Shown one piece after another: positions 23,309 to 32,649 of a stretch of 64,000 bases of DNA. The notes beneath the pieces are model-generated. The model ran no database searches. It saw nothing but the letters and a program-made list of their open reading frames with translations, and was not told the origin of the DNA. The stretch is from Streptomyces cellulosae. GTDB taxonomy: Bacteria; Actinomycetota; Actinomycetes; Streptomycetales; Streptomycetaceae. The translations under genes and the position numbers were made by a program. Numbering within the stretch: position 1 is the first letter of the stretch; each line of letters opens with the position of its first letter. The stretch covers positions 248,001-312,000 of the forward strand of contig BNBH01000003.1 of NCBI GenBank assembly GCA_014655195.1, written 5' to 3'.

Positions 23309-23320
23309 TCCGCTCCTTCG

Positions 23321-26300
23321 TCAGTCAACGAGGTAGTGGGCCTCGATGTAGGCGACGGTGGAGTCGTACGGCTCTCCCACCGGCTTTAGCGCGTACCGGC
23401 GGAAGACTGTGGCGGTGGCACGGCGTACGCCTCGGTTGCGAGCGTCTGCATTGTCCCATGATTGGGCGAGGGTGCGCTTGACCACCTGGTCGATCTCCTC
23501 GGCCAGGTTCCGTTCCGTGACGGTGAGGCCGGACGGTGCATGGTCGTGAATGATCCGCGACAGGACACCCACGTGGTCGTCGTCCAGCACGACTGCTTCG
23601 TCAGGGTGCTTCTGGGCGTCCACGACGGCGCGAGCGACCCGGAGTGCTTCGGACAGAAACTCCAGAGCGTCCTGGGCGTTCTGGATGATCCGGTCCCTCA
23701 GCTGCTTTATCCGCTCCGCGAGGGCGGTGTACTTCGCAGACCCCGGTTCGACGCCCTTGTCGAGGGCGGCCTTGATGTGGTCCAGGATCTCCGCCGCGGA
23801 CGGCGGCTTCTTGTCCTCGCTGTCACCCTTGCCGGACTTGGGGCGGACGAGGGTCAAGAGCTCTTTGAGGACGGCGATGCCCTGGGCGTCCAGGACGAGG
23901 GGTTCCTCCTGGGAGGCGACTACGGAGAAGGAGTGGACGTGCGCGTTGATGATGTCCAGGACCATCGGCCCCAGTTCGGCCAGCCGCTCCTTCCTCTCCT
24001 CGTCGGAGGACTTCTTGAACAGGGTCGTGTACACGGACCCGAACAGCCCGAAGCCGTCGCGGTACTTGGCGACCCGATTGTCGGTGTTGGTGAGCGGGTA
24101 CAGCCGGGCCAGGAGCCTGTAGTCCTTACTGAATACCTCTGCCGCGTCGGGGTTGTCGTCCAGGAAGACGTTGATGGCTCGCACGGACTCGTATCCGTGG
24201 ACCGTCAGGTCCAAGCCCTCTACGTCCGTGAAGAGGTCTTCGATGCGGGCGAAGGTGGTGCGGAACTCGGCGACCAGCTCGGTCAGGTCGGTGACGAACC
24301 CGCCACCCTTGCTGGCGGTCCCTGCCGAGGTGGGGTCAACGACAGCCCGTTGGACCTCTTCGGCCAGGCCGATGTAGTCCACGACCACGCCGTCGGTCTT
24401 CACGAAGCCGTTCGGGGACACCCACGTGCGGTTCGGGCGGGTGATCGTCTGGAACAAGTTGTGGGCTTTGAGGGGCTTGTCCAGGTATAGGACGCCCTCG
24501 TTGGGGGCGTCGAACCCCGTCATCAGCTTTGCGGTCACCACCAGAAAGCACAGAGGGTCGTCCGGTGTGAGGAACCGGCGCTTCTGCTCCTCCTCCTCGA
24601 CCTCCGAGAGCCGGTAGGGCCGCATGGCGGCATCCTCGTCCTTGGAGTCCTTGACGTGGATGTTGACCTCGGCGGTGATCCGGTCATGTTTCCCGACCTC
24701 TGCGAGCACCTGGGACGCCTCGAAGCCGGCCAACAGCTCGTTGATCTTGTCCGTGTAGGCCACGGCCAGCTCACGGTTGTACGCGACGACCTGGGCCTTG
24801 AGGCCGTTGCGGTAGGCGCCGGCCAGATAGTGGTCCACGATGTGCTGGCAGACTTCGTGGATGCGCTCGGGGTTGGCGAATACCGAGGTGAGGCGTCCGA
24901 ACTTGCGGGACAGGACCTCACGGTCGGGATCGTCGAGGTCGAAGTCATCGGCAAACTGATCGAACTCAGCCTGCAGCGCCTGGTCGTTTATCTCGAAGAG
25001 GACCGGATGCGGGTCCAGCATGACCGGGACGGTCGCCTCGTCCTGCAGAGACCGGGACACCGAGTACCGGTGCAGCACCCTGTCCGGGTCGGTCTCCTCG
25101 CCGAAGAGGGCGAAGGTATCGGTGGCGAGGTTCCTGACGGGGGTGCCGGTCATGCCGAAGAACTTGGCGTTCGGCAACGCGGCGCGCATCTGCCCGGCCA
25201 GGGACTCCTTTTTCGAGGACTGGGTGCGGTGTGCCTCGTCGACCAGCACGATGATGTTGCGCCGGGTCGACAGGTTCTTGCCGGCGTCGGCGAACTTGTG
25301 GACGGTCGTGGAGATGACGCCGCGTACGTCGTCGGCCAGCAGGGAGCGCAACTCCTTGCTGGTCGCGGGCTGGCGGAAGTAGGCGTCCCCCATTGCGGAG
25401 GTGAACACCCCGGAGGTCTGCCGGACAAGATCGGTCCGGTCCGAGAGCAGGATGATCGTGGGCGACTCGGTGCGGGTATCGGCCAGCAGCAGCGAGGCGG
25501 CGAACACCATCAGCAGCGTCTTCCCGCTGCCTTGGTGGTGCCAGATCAGCCCCTTCCGGCCATCGGCCAGGACGCGCTGGTGGATCAGATGCGCGGCTTC
25601 CATCTGGGGGTAGCGGGGCAGGTACTTCTTGTCGGCCCCGCCCCCGGAGGTGCCGAAGAGGGCGAAGTTGGCGAGCATGTCCAGGATCGTGGCCGGGCTG
25701 AGCAGCAGCTCGACGGAGCGCTGCACGTCGGCCTGGCCGGACAGGTTCTCGTCGTCGGCAGTGGACCGGAACGGCTGCCACTGGTTCACGGGCGCCCCGG
25801 CGGCGCCGAACCGCAGCTTCAGCCCGTCGGAGGCGACGGCGAAGACGTTGGGGGTGAAGAACCAGGGGTACTCGGTGGCATACACGTCGTTGATCTCGCG
25901 GGCAGCGTCGGCCCACCCGGACTTCGCGGTCGGCGACTTCACCTCGACCACTACCAGGGGTAGGCCGTTGACCCAGTACACGAGGTCGAACCGGCGAGGC
26001 GTCTTGCCGGGAACGGTAATGGTCACCTCGTCCGACACGACCAGTGTGTTGGCGGCCGGGTGCTCGAAGTCGATGATCTTCAGGGTGTGCCACACGCCGT
26101 CGGTGTCCCGGAACTCCTTGTGCCCGCGCAGCAGGTGCAGCACCTGCTCGTTGGCCCGCACCAGCCCGCCATCGACGGCGTTGACCGTGGCTATGATCTC
26201 CTCGACCACCGCGTCCACGTCGAATCCGTCGATCACCTCAGGGTTGAGCCGGACGATGGCATCCCGCAGATGGCCGGCGACCACCGTCTGCGTCGTCTCG

Positions 26301-26398
26301 CGCGGCAGCGACCTGCCCGCTGTGAAGCCCCATCCCATCGGGAGGGACCACTGGATCATCAGGTTCTGGAATTCACGCTCCCGAACGCCCTTCGCCAC
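23321..26398 (-). CDS. hsdR: Type I restriction enzyme R subunit
   Basis: 1025 residues, the standard length. The N-terminal endonuclease domain has the D138-x(13)-E152-x-K154 site in RFDLVYWVN to VVEVKSP. The motor domain follows, with HHQGSGKTLL (Walker A, about 285), LVDEAHRTQ (DEAH box, about 390) and MTGTPV. The C-terminal 250 residues are helical and serve complex assembly. With HsdM and HsdS it cuts unmodified foreign DNA after ATP-driven translocation. GTG start at 26398 with GGAGG 10 nt upstream; it begins 3 bp after the hsdS stop and is the last gene of the operon. Confidence 0.95.
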   Translation of the reverse strand: MAKGVREREFQNLMIQWSLPMGWGFTAGRSLPRETTQTVVAGHLRDAIVRLNPEVIDGFDVDAVVEEIIATVNAVDGGLVRANEQVLHLLRGHKEFRDTDGVWHTLKIIDFEHPAANTLVVSDEVTITVPGKTPRRFDLVYWVNGLPLVVVEVKSPTAKSGWADAAREINDVYATEYPWFFTPNVFAVASDGLKLRFGAAGAPVNQWQPFRSTADDENLSGQADVQRSVELLLSPATILDMLANFALFGTSGGGADKKYLPRYPQMEAAHLIHQRVLADGRKGLIWHHQGSGKTLLMVFAASLLLADTRTESPTIILLSDRTDLVRQTSGVFTSAMGDAYFRQPATSKELRSLLADDVRGVISTTVHKFADAGKNLSTRRNIIVLVDEAHRTQSSKKESLAGQMRAALPNAKFFGMTGTPVRNLATDTFALFGEETDPDRVLHRYSVSRSLQDEATVPVMLDPHPVLFEINDQALQAEFDQFADDFDLDDPDREVLSRKFGRLTSVFANPERIHEVCQHIVDHYLAGAYRNGLKAQVVAYNRELAVAYTDKINELLAGFEASQVLAEVGKHDRITAEVNIHVKDSKDEDAAMRPYRLSEVEEEEQKRRFLTPDDPLCFLVVTAKLMTGFDAPNEGVLYLDKPLKAHNLFQTITRPNRTWVSPNGFVKTDGVVVDYIGLAEEVQRAVVDPTSAGTASKGGGFVTDLTELVAEFRTTFARIEDLFTDVEGLDLTVHGYESVRAINVFLDDNPDAAEVFSKDYRLLARLYPLTNTDNRVAKYRDGFGLFGSVYTTLFKKSSDEERKERLAELGPMVLDIINAHVHSFSVVASQEEPLVLDAQGIAVLKELLTLVRPKSGKGDSEDKKPPSAAEILDHIKAALDKGVEPGSAKYTALAERIKQLRDRIIQNAQDALEFLSEALRVARAVVDAQKHPDEAVVLDDDHVGVLSRIIHDHAPSGLTVTERNLAEEIDQVVKRTLAQSWDNADARNRGVRRATATVFRRYALKPVGEPYDSTVAYIEAHYLVD

Positions 26399-26401
26399 GG
26401 C

Positions 26402-27748
26402 TTAGACCTCCAACTCGGCGGACTTGATGTCAATGGTGCGATCCAGCAGACCTGACAGCAGGGTGGAATGCACGGCACGCAGCCGGTCAGCCTCGGCGCG
26501 CAAGGCCAGGATGTTCGCCTCCAGCGCCCGCAGTTCGGAGATCGCCCGATCCTGTTCTTGGGCCGAGGGCATTCCGACCGGCGACTCCATCAGGCGCTTG
26601 CGGCTTAGTGTGCGGTTGCGTCCAGCACCGCCGGGAGAGCAGTTGGCCAGGAGCTGTGTGCCTGTCTTTGTGGAGAAGAAGAGTCGGAAAAACTCGATGT
26701 CCCCGCCGTCGAGCCGACGGTAGGACGGGAACCGGTGTGATCCGCAGTAGCCCTCGATCTCCGGGGGCACAACGGCGACTGCCCCCTCCCAGGCGAAGAC
26801 GATGTTGATGACCAGATCGCCGGGCTCGACCCAGAACACCCTCTTGGACCCCAGAGACTCTCCGGTCACTGCTTCCTTGGTGAACAGCCCACGCCCGTGG
26901 GACCTGATCCCAATCTGCCGGTACTCTGCTTCAGGATCGACGGTGATCGGGCGTTTGATCTCTTTCAGGACCTCGCCGATCGGCAGCATGTTCGCGGTGG
27001 CCGCGTAGTGCGCGAACAATTCTTCCTTGCGCACCCGAAGCAGGGCATCCAGCGCTCCTGCTTCTTTGTCGAGTGCGGTGATCTGGTCGTCCACCGCACC
27101 GATGACCTTGACCTGGGACTTGCGCTCCAGAGCATCGGGCCAAGGAATCTTCAAGGTCTTCAGCCATCGCACTGCGAGATTGCCGAGCCCGGTGCTACCA
27201 CTCGCGGACTCGCTCATCAGGTGCTGGATTCGGGGGCTTCGGAGCACCATATAGAGGTAGTCGCGAGTCTCAGCGTCGTGTGCATCCAGGATGAACTGGA
27301 AGGCGGACACTGCTGCTCCGTGGACTTCCTCCGGCGGGAGGTAGACGTTGCCGATCCGCTTGCGGTTTCCGTTGGTGCGGATCATCACTAGGCTCGTCGG
27401 CCCGATGACCTTTGTGCGGGCCGGAAGCCCCGCCACGTAGGCCAGTTCATTCAGGTCGACGGACCCATCGGGCCTCGTGTTGGTGATCTTCAGGACCGCC
27501 AGTGCTCCCTCTGACGGAACCGAGGACTCATCCTTGGCCGCCCAAGACGGCCCCGAGCCGATTACGGGGCAGAGATCCCCGAGCGCCTTCGTGTCGCTGG
27601 CAGCGACATTTGTGAATTCGTCCGTCAGCCCATGCCGGGTCCGCTCGAGGTGCTCTTGTTGCAGAGGAACTGCCCCGGTGCCCTGAGAGGGAACGGCCAC
27701 CCCACGAGACTGCAAGTCACCAAGAGCGATTTGCTGCCAGTCACTCAT
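26402..27748 (-). CDS. hsdS: Type I restriction-modification specificity subunit
   Basis: 448 residues with two target-recognition halves. Each half ends in a conserved helical spacer: QVKVIGAVDDQITALDKEAG near residue 220 and EQDRAISELRALEANILALR near residue 405. The first half contains YMVLRSPRIQHLMSESASGSTG and the second the GDLVINIVFAWEGAVAVV stretch typical of TRDs. The start at 27748 overlaps the end of hsdM by 8 nt. The TRD sequences set the methylated site, which cannot be read from sequence by eye. Confidence 0.92.
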   Translation of the reverse strand: MSDWQQIALGDLQSRGVAVPSQGTGAVPLQQEHLERTRHGLTDEFTNVAASDTKALGDLCPVIGSGPSWAAKDESSVPSEGALAVLKITNTRPDGSVDLNELAYVAGLPARTKVIGPTSLVMIRTNGNRKRIGNVYLPPEEVHGAAVSAFQFILDAHDAETRDYLYMVLRSPRIQHLMSESASGSTGLGNLAVRWLKTLKIPWPDALERKSQVKVIGAVDDQITALDKEAGALDALLRVRKEELFAHYAATANMLPIGEVLKEIKRPITVDPEAEYRQIGIRSHGRGLFTKEAVTGESLGSKRVFWVEPGDLVINIVFAWEGAVAVVPPEIEGYCGSHRFPSYRRLDGGDIEFFRLFFSTKTGTQLLANCSPGGAGRNRTLSRKRLMESPVGMPSAQEQDRAISELRALEANILALRAEADRLRAVHSTLLSGLLDRTIDIKSAELEV

Positions 27749-29312
27749 CGAAGCCCTCGATCCCTGCGGCGGAGAGGACAGCGAGCATGTGCTGCTCGGT
27801 CTTCTGACGCTCGGCTCGGGCGAGGTTGTAGGCGTCGATGAGGGCGCCGAGGTCTTCTTGCTCGGCGTCGGACTGCTTGATGTAGCGGCCGATGTTGAGG
27901 TCGTACCCGTTCGCCGCGATCTCCGTGGTGGGGACGAATCGTGCTGAAAGGCCCCCGTCGTCAGGATCCACCGGGTTGCCGTCGCCGTCGAAGTCCGAGT
28001 GGTAGGCGGTCACCGTGTCGGCGATGTCGGCGTCGGTGAGGATGTTGCGGTTCTTGACCTTGGTGAACCGCTTGGAGGCGTCGATGAACAGCACACCGCC
28101 CCGCCGCTCCTCGGCCTTGGTGCCAGGTGCACGGAACACCAGAATCGCCGTGGGAATGGAAGTCGAGTAGAAGAGGTTCGCAGGCAGGCCAATGACTGCT
28201 TCGAGCAGGTCGTCGTCCAGGACGCGCTTGCGGATGGCTGCTTCCTGGCCGCCTCGGAACAGGACGCCATGGGGTAGGACGACGCCAGCGCGCCCCTTCC
28301 TCGGGTCCATGCTGGCGATCATGTGCTGCACGAACGCCCAGTCCGCCGACGACTGCGGTGCTACTCCGCCGATGGCGCGAGGGTCTTTAGTCCAGGGCTT
28401 CCACTTGAGGCTGTAGGGCGGGTTGGCGAGGATTACGTCGAACCGCGCGATGGTCCCGTCCGGCTGCTTGAAGCGCGGGTCCTTCAGGGTGTCGCCGACC
28501 TCGATCTTGAACTGGGTGAGGTTGTGCATGAAGAGGTTCATGCGGGCCACACCTGCCGTGTCTGGTACGGCTTCCTGTCCGTTGAGGCTGAGCGTGTAGC
28601 CCCGCCCGCCGCGGGACTTCAGGAGGTTCGCGGAGGCGATGAGCATGCCGCCGGACCCGCAGGTCGGGTCGTACACCGACTCAAAGCTCTTGGGGTCGAG
28701 GATCTCGACGATCAGCTCGACGACCTCGCGTGGGGTGAAGAACTGGCCGGCGCGAGTGCCGGACCCGTCGGAGAACCGCTTCAGCAGGTACTCGTACGCC
28801 CCGCCGAGCACATCATGGGACATGTTGCCCTCGTGCATCTTCGGGGTGCGGTCCATCGCCTGCATGACCGCCCCCAGCACTTCCTCCGGTAGCACCGCTT
28901 CAGAGGTCCAGGTCATGGACCCGAACAGGCGGGAGAACTTGTCAGGGTTGGCCGTTTCGATGGCCTGCAGGGAGGCGCGGACCCGCTGGCCGAGGCCGGG
29001 CTGGGTGATGGTGGCGAGGATGGACGACCACGAGGCGTGACGCTCCTGGACGGTGCCGGGGTGGATGAGCGGGATCTCGAACGACTGGTAGTCGCGGTAC
29101 TCGATCTCGTGAGCTTCCTCGGCGGAGAGACCGTCCAGGTCCTCGTACGCTGCCATGAACTCCTGGTGTTGGTGCTCCCAAGTATCCGACAGGTACTTCC
29201 AGAACATCAGCGGGAACATGACCGAGGCGTACTGCGCTTCCGGCATTGCCACGCGCAGTTCATCGGCGGCGTCCCACAACCGGTTCTGGATCTCCTGCTG
29301 ACTCACTGCCAT
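27741..29312 (-). CDS. hsdM: Type I restriction-modification methyltransferase subunit
   Basis: 523 residues. SAM-binding motif I is YDPTCGSGGML (about 215-225) and the N6-adenine catalytic motif IV is LANPPYSLKW (about 298). The N-terminal helical domain with SVMFPLMFWKYLSD contacts HsdS. It methylates adenine in the site chosen by HsdS and protects host DNA. ATG at 29312 with AAGGA about 13 nt upstream. First gene of the hsdM-hsdS-hsdR operon; the operon is bounded by the int terminator on one side and a gene-poor strip before tRNA-Ser on the other. Confidence 0.95.
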   Translation of the reverse strand: MAVSQQEIQNRLWDAADELRVAMPEAQYASVMFPLMFWKYLSDTWEHQHQEFMAAYEDLDGLSAEEAHEIEYRDYQSFEIPLIHPGTVQERHASWSSILATITQPGLGQRVRASLQAIETANPDKFSRLFGSMTWTSEAVLPEEVLGAVMQAMDRTPKMHEGNMSHDVLGGAYEYLLKRFSDGSGTRAGQFFTPREVVELIVEILDPKSFESVYDPTCGSGGMLIASANLLKSRGGRGYTLSLNGQEAVPDTAGVARMNLFMHNLTQFKIEVGDTLKDPRFKQPDGTIARFDVILANPPYSLKWKPWTKDPRAIGGVAPQSSADWAFVQHMIASMDPRKGRAGVVLPHGVLFRGGQEAAIRKRVLDDDLLEAVIGLPANLFYSTSIPTAILVFRAPGTKAEERRGGVLFIDASKRFTKVKNRNILTDADIADTVTAYHSDFDGDGNPVDPDDGGLSARFVPTTEIAANGYDLNIGRYIKQSDAEQEDLGALIDAYNLARAERQKTEQHMLAVLSAAGIEGFDE

Positions 29313-29640
29313 CAGTTAGGGGTGTCCTTGCTTGTCAAAGGGTGGCGACCCAAAGGCCGTGGCGTTCCTGCGGGTCACCCTATTTCGGGCAGTCCGGCAT
29401 GTACACGACGGGTGTCTTACCGGCGGAGCGCCGCCTACCTGTGCGGGCGACTCGCCAACGATATCCCGCCCCATGGTCCCGGGATGTGGCAAATAACCCC
29501 AGAGCGGTCGGCGGCGGCCAGCCCGTAGACCAGCCCGAGCAATGCCGCTGAGCTACTCGGCCAGGCGCGCGCCATGGTGTCGCGCCCATCAGGGCGCTCC
29601 TTCATTGCTGGCGGCAAAGAGCGGGTCTGTGTGGGAGTGA

Positions 29641-29901
29641 GGAGCGGGCACGTACGGCGGCGGTACGCCATGGGGCGAGATCCACACTGATCGCCGGGCG
29701 CGGGAAGCGCAGGACGAGGCGTCTCGGGTGCGCCGAGAAGAGGCTGCCTGGAAAGCGGGGGCGGAGGAGCTTGAGACGCCGGTAGACAGGCTTGTCGATC
29801 AAGCGCGCCCCGCGCACGAGGAGGAGGCGCCCGACTGTCGCTGTCGTGGTCGCTGCGGTGAGGCGCTGAAGGAGATCCGGGCCCGTCATCCAGTGACCTG
29901 A
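29641..29901 (+). pseudogene. Start-less coding-like frame, possible gene stump
   Basis: 87 codons between an in-frame TGA and a terminal TGA, with no ATG or GTG near its beginning. The translation has natural-looking composition (RRAREAQDEASRVRREEA, later PDCRCRGRCGEALKEIRAR), helical and charged, with three close cysteines. It may be the C-terminal remnant of a gene cut by an insertion beside tRNA-Ser. Family not recognised; may also be chance. Confidence 0.3.
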
Positions 29902-29961
29902 TCCACAGCGGAGCGGGCGTCGAAGTCTGTCCGTGTAAGTCCACGGCCGTCCGCCCCGCGC

Positions 29962-29983
29962 AACTGAGACCAAAACTGAGACC
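29962..29983. repeat. Direct repeat AACTGAGACC x2
   Basis: Two exact decamers separated by AA, 65 bp beyond the 3' end of tRNA-Ser. Sequence of this kind is often seen at the ends of integrase genes or att regions in Streptomyces; here its role is unknown. Confidence 0.35.
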
Positions 29984-29992
29984 ACGCTACGA

Positions 29993-30027
29993 CGAAGGGT
30001 CCGACCGCTGAGCGGTCGGACCCTTCG
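29993..30027 (-). terminator. Terminator after tRNA-Ser
   Basis: CGAAGGGTCCGACCGCT and AGCGGTCGGACCCTTCG form a perfect 17-bp stem around a single unpaired base, 20 bp downstream of the tRNA 3' end on the minus strand. Confidence 0.75.
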
Positions 30028-30047
30028 TTTGCCCAGGTGGGCGGCTG

Positions 30048-30132
30048 CGGAGGATACGAGATTCGAACTCGTGAGGGGTTGCCCCCAACACGCTTTCCAA
30101 GCGTGCGCCCTAGGCCTCTAGGCGAATCCTCC
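30048..30132 (-). tRNA. tRNA-Ser(GGA)
   Basis: 85-nt tRNA with a long variable arm. Acceptor stem GGAGGAT/ATCCTCC, anticodon loop CTTGGAAAG with GGA, T-loop GTTCGAATC. CCA is not encoded. Its 3' end points to the hsd locus and the mobile element, making it a plausible integration site. Confidence 0.97.
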
Positions 30133-30207
30133 GCCGGAAACATTACATGACCGAGAGGAGTGCTCGCGAACTCGTTCCCGCCCCGGCGGATGAGGTAGCC
30201 TCTGCGT

Positions 30208-30297
30208 AGCCCCTCACGCGGCGCTATCTGACTGAACTCCCCCAGGGCCGGAAGGCAGCAAGGGTAGGTCGGCTCTGGCGGGTGCGTGGGGGGCGCT
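30208..30297 (+). ncRNA. ffs: Signal recognition particle 4.5S RNA
   Basis: The conserved apical domain CAGGGCCGGAAGGCAGCAAG is present, flanked by complementary ends GCCCCTCACGC and GCGTGGGGGGC that close the rod. A TAGCCT -10 box at 30196-30201 fits a start near 30208. The gene lies directly upstream of dnaX, the usual place in Streptomyces. It binds Ffh for membrane protein targeting. Ends are approximate. Confidence 0.92.
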
Positions 30298-30338
30298 TGC
30301 GTTCTCCGGCGGCCGGTCCGGTTGTCGGCGCTCGCCTA

Positions 30339-30351
30339 TAACCTCGTAGGC
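30339..30351 (+). promoter_or_regulatory. Leaderless promoter -10 box (TAACCT) of dnaX
   Basis: TAACCT at 30339-30344 lies exactly 7 nt before the GTG at 30352, and no ribosome site is present. An overlapping TATAAC at 30337 is an alternative -10 box. Confidence 0.45.
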
Positions 30352-32625
30352 GTGTCGTCTCTCGCGCTGTACCGCCGCTACCGACCCGAGTCCTTCGCCG
30401 AGGTCATCGGGCAGGAGCATGTCACCGACCCGCTGCAGCAGGCGCTGCGGAACAACCGGGTCAATCACGCGTACCTGTTCAGCGGACCCCGCGGCTGCGG
30501 CAAGACGACCAGTGCGCGGATCCTCGCGCGGTGCCTGAACTGCGAGCAGGGACCCACCCCCACCCCGTGCGGCACCTGCCAGTCCTGCCGCGACCTCGCG
30601 CGCAACGGCCCCGGTTCGATCGACGTCATCGAGATCGACGCCGCGTCCCACGGTGGCGTGGACGACGCCCGTGACCTGCGCGAGAAGGCGTTCTTCGGGC
30701 CCGCGTCCAGCCGGTACAAGATCTACATCATCGACGAGGCCCACATGGTCACGTCGGCCGGCTTCAACGCGCTGCTGAAGGTCGTCGAGGAGCCGCCGGA
30801 GCATCTGAAGTTCATCTTCGCGACCACCGAGCCCGAGAAGGTCATCGGGACGATCCGGTCGCGTACGCACCACTACCCGTTCCGGCTGGTCCCGCCCGGC
30901 ACGCTCCGCGAGTACCTCGGCGAGGTGTGCCAGAAGGAGGGCATCGCCGTCGAGGAGGGAGTGCTCCCGCTCGTCGTCCGCGCCGGCGCCGGTTCCGTGC
31001 GTGACTCCATGTCCGTGATGGATCAGCTGCTCGCCGGCGCCGGGGAGGAGGGCGTGACCTATGCCATGGCCACCTCCCTGCTCGGCTACACGGACGGCTC
31101 GCTGCTCGACTCCGTCGTCGAGGCCTTCGCCACCGGTGACGGCGCCGCCGCCTTCGAGGTCGTCGACCGCGTGATCGAGGGCGGCAACGACCCCCGCCGC
31201 TTCGTCGCCGACCTGCTCGAGCGGCTGCGTGACCTCGTCATCCTCGCCGCCGTGCCCGACGCCGCCGACAAGGGCCTCATCGACGCCCCCGCCGACGTCC
31301 TCGAGCGCATGCAGGCGCAGGCCGGCACATTCGGGCCCGCCGAGCTCGGCCGCGCCGCCGACATCGTCAACGCCGGTCTCACCGAGATGCGCGGCGCCAC
31401 CTCGCCGCGGCTCCAGCTGGAGCTGATCTGCGCGCGCGTGCTGCTTCCCGCCGCGTACGGCGACGAGCGCTCGCTCATGGCACGGCTGGACCGTATCGAG
31501 CGCGGGGTGCAGTTCTCGGCGGGCGGTGCGGCGGCGGGTGTGCCCGCCATGGGGTACGTCCCCGGTCCTGAGGCCCACCAGGGGACCGCCGCTCCGGCTT
31601 CGAACCACGTCGTCGAGCCCGGCGGCGGTCCCGCCGCGGCCCGCGCCGCCGTACGGGCCCAGGGGCAGCCGACGCCCGCGGTCCCCCCTGCACCCACACC
31701 TCCTCCGGCTCCGGCTCCGGCCGAGGCGCAGGCGCCCACTCCGCCCCCGGCCGCCCCCCAGGCACCTGCCACCCCCGCCCCCGGCGCCTGGCCCACCGCC
31801 ACCCCCGCGGGTGGAGGCGGCGCAGGCGCGGGCCGGCGACCCGGCGGCTGGCCCACGGCCGCCTCCGCGGGCGGCGGCGCGAGCAGGCCCGCCCAGTCAC
31901 CGCAGCCCACCGCCCCGTCGGCCCCCGCGGTTCCGTCCCCCGCGCCCTCGGCGCCCGCCACGCCGGCCGGGCCTCCCAGCGGCGGAGGCGGCGGCCTTGA
32001 CCCCCGCATGCTCTGGCCGAACATCCTGGAGACGGTCAAGAACCGCCGCCGCTTCACCTGGATCCTGCTCAGTCAGAACGCCCAGGTGACCGGCTTCGAC
32101 GGCACGACCCTCCAGCTCGGCTTCGTGAACGCGGGCGCCCGCGACAACTTCCTCAGCAGCGGCAGCGAGGACGTGCTGCGTCAGGCGCTGACCGAGCAGT
32201 TCAACGTGCAGTGGAAGATCGAGGCGGTCGTCGACCCGTCCGGCGGTGGCGGCTCCGCCCCGTCCGGCCCGGCGGGCGGCCCGTCGTCCGGCGGCCGCAG
32301 CAGCGGAGGCGGCGGCTACGGCGCACCGGCAAGCAGCGGTGGCTACGGAGCATCCAGCGGCGGCGTCCCCGGTGGTCCCGGCGACACCCGACGCCCCTCC
32401 GCCCCCCAGCCGTCCGCCCCCACGTCCCCGTCCCCCGCGCCCTCCGCACCCGCCCCGGCGGCCCCCTCCCGGCCCGCCGCCCCGGAGCCGCCCCCGCCGG
32501 TGTCGCCCGAGGACGACATCCCGGAGGACGACGACCCCGACCTCGACGAGTCCGCCCTCTCCGGGCAGGAGCTCCTCGTCCGCGAGCTCGGCGCGACGGT
32601 CGTCGAGGAGTTCACGAACGAGTAG
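30352..32625 (+). CDS. dnaX: DNA polymerase III subunit gamma/tau
   Basis: 757 residues. The clamp-loader ATPase part (1-370) has Walker A GPRGCGKT (45-52), a zinc site with C61, C64, C73, C76 and C79, Walker B YIIDEAHM and the ATTEPEK sensor 1 region. Residues about 385-550 are a Pro/Ala/Gly linker, then a tau-like domain ([18 protein letters not shown]) and another low-complexity segment before the conserved acidic end. It loads the sliding clamp during replication. GTG start at 30352, with probable leaderless transcription. It follows ffs and precedes a repeat-rich spacer. Confidence 0.96.
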   Translation: MSSLALYRRYRPESFAEVIGQEHVTDPLQQALRNNRVNHAYLFSGPRGCGKTTSARILARCLNCEQGPTPTPCGTCQSCRDLARNGPGSIDVIEIDAASHGGVDDARDLREKAFFGPASSRYKIYIIDEAHMVTSAGFNALLKVVEEPPEHLKFIFATTEPEKVIGTIRSRTHHYPFRLVPPGTLREYLGEVCQKEGIAVEEGVLPLVVRAGAGSVRDSMSVMDQLLAGAGEEGVTYAMATSLLGYTDGSLLDSVVEAFATGDGAAAFEVVDRVIEGGNDPRRFVADLLERLRDLVILAAVPDAADKGLIDAPADVLERMQAQAGTFGPAELGRAADIVNAGLTEMRGATSPRLQLELICARVLLPAAYGDERSLMARLDRIERGVQFSAGGAAAGVPAMGYVPGPEAHQGTAAPASNHVVEPGGGPAAARAAVRAQGQPTPAVPPAPTPPPAPAPAEAQAPTPPPAAPQAPATPAPGAWPTATPAGGGGAGAGRRPGGWPTAASAGGGASRPAQSPQPTAPSAPAVPSPAPSAPATPAGPPSGGGGGLDPRMLWPNILETVKNRRRFTWILLSQNAQVTGFDGTTLQLGFVNAGARDNFLSSGSEDVLRQALTEQFNVQWKIEAVVDPSGGGGSAPSGPAGGPSSGGRSSGGGGYGAPASSGGYGASSGGVPGGPGDTRRPSAPQPSAPTSPSPAPSAPAPAAPSRPAAPEPPPPVSPEDDIPEDDDPDLDESALSGQELLVRELGATVVEEFTNE

Positions 32626-32649
32626 TCACGACGGGCGGGGACCCGCCGT

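Larger units (their letters stand above)
29313..30047. other. 735-bp gene-poor strip between hsdM and tRNA-Ser
   Basis: No confident gene. It holds the hsdM promoter region, an open frame without a start codon (29641-29901), the direct repeat AACTGAGACC-AA-AACTGAGACC (29962-29983) and a strong hairpin (29993-30027). It looks like the scar of past insertions next to the tRNA gene. Confidence 0.6.

Noticed and set aside
29602..29985. Minus-strand frame of 127 codons before tRNA-Ser
   Set aside because: No ribosome site, no domain, Arg/Leu/Pro-rich; overlaps the direct repeat and the start-less plus-strand frame, which looks more coding-like.
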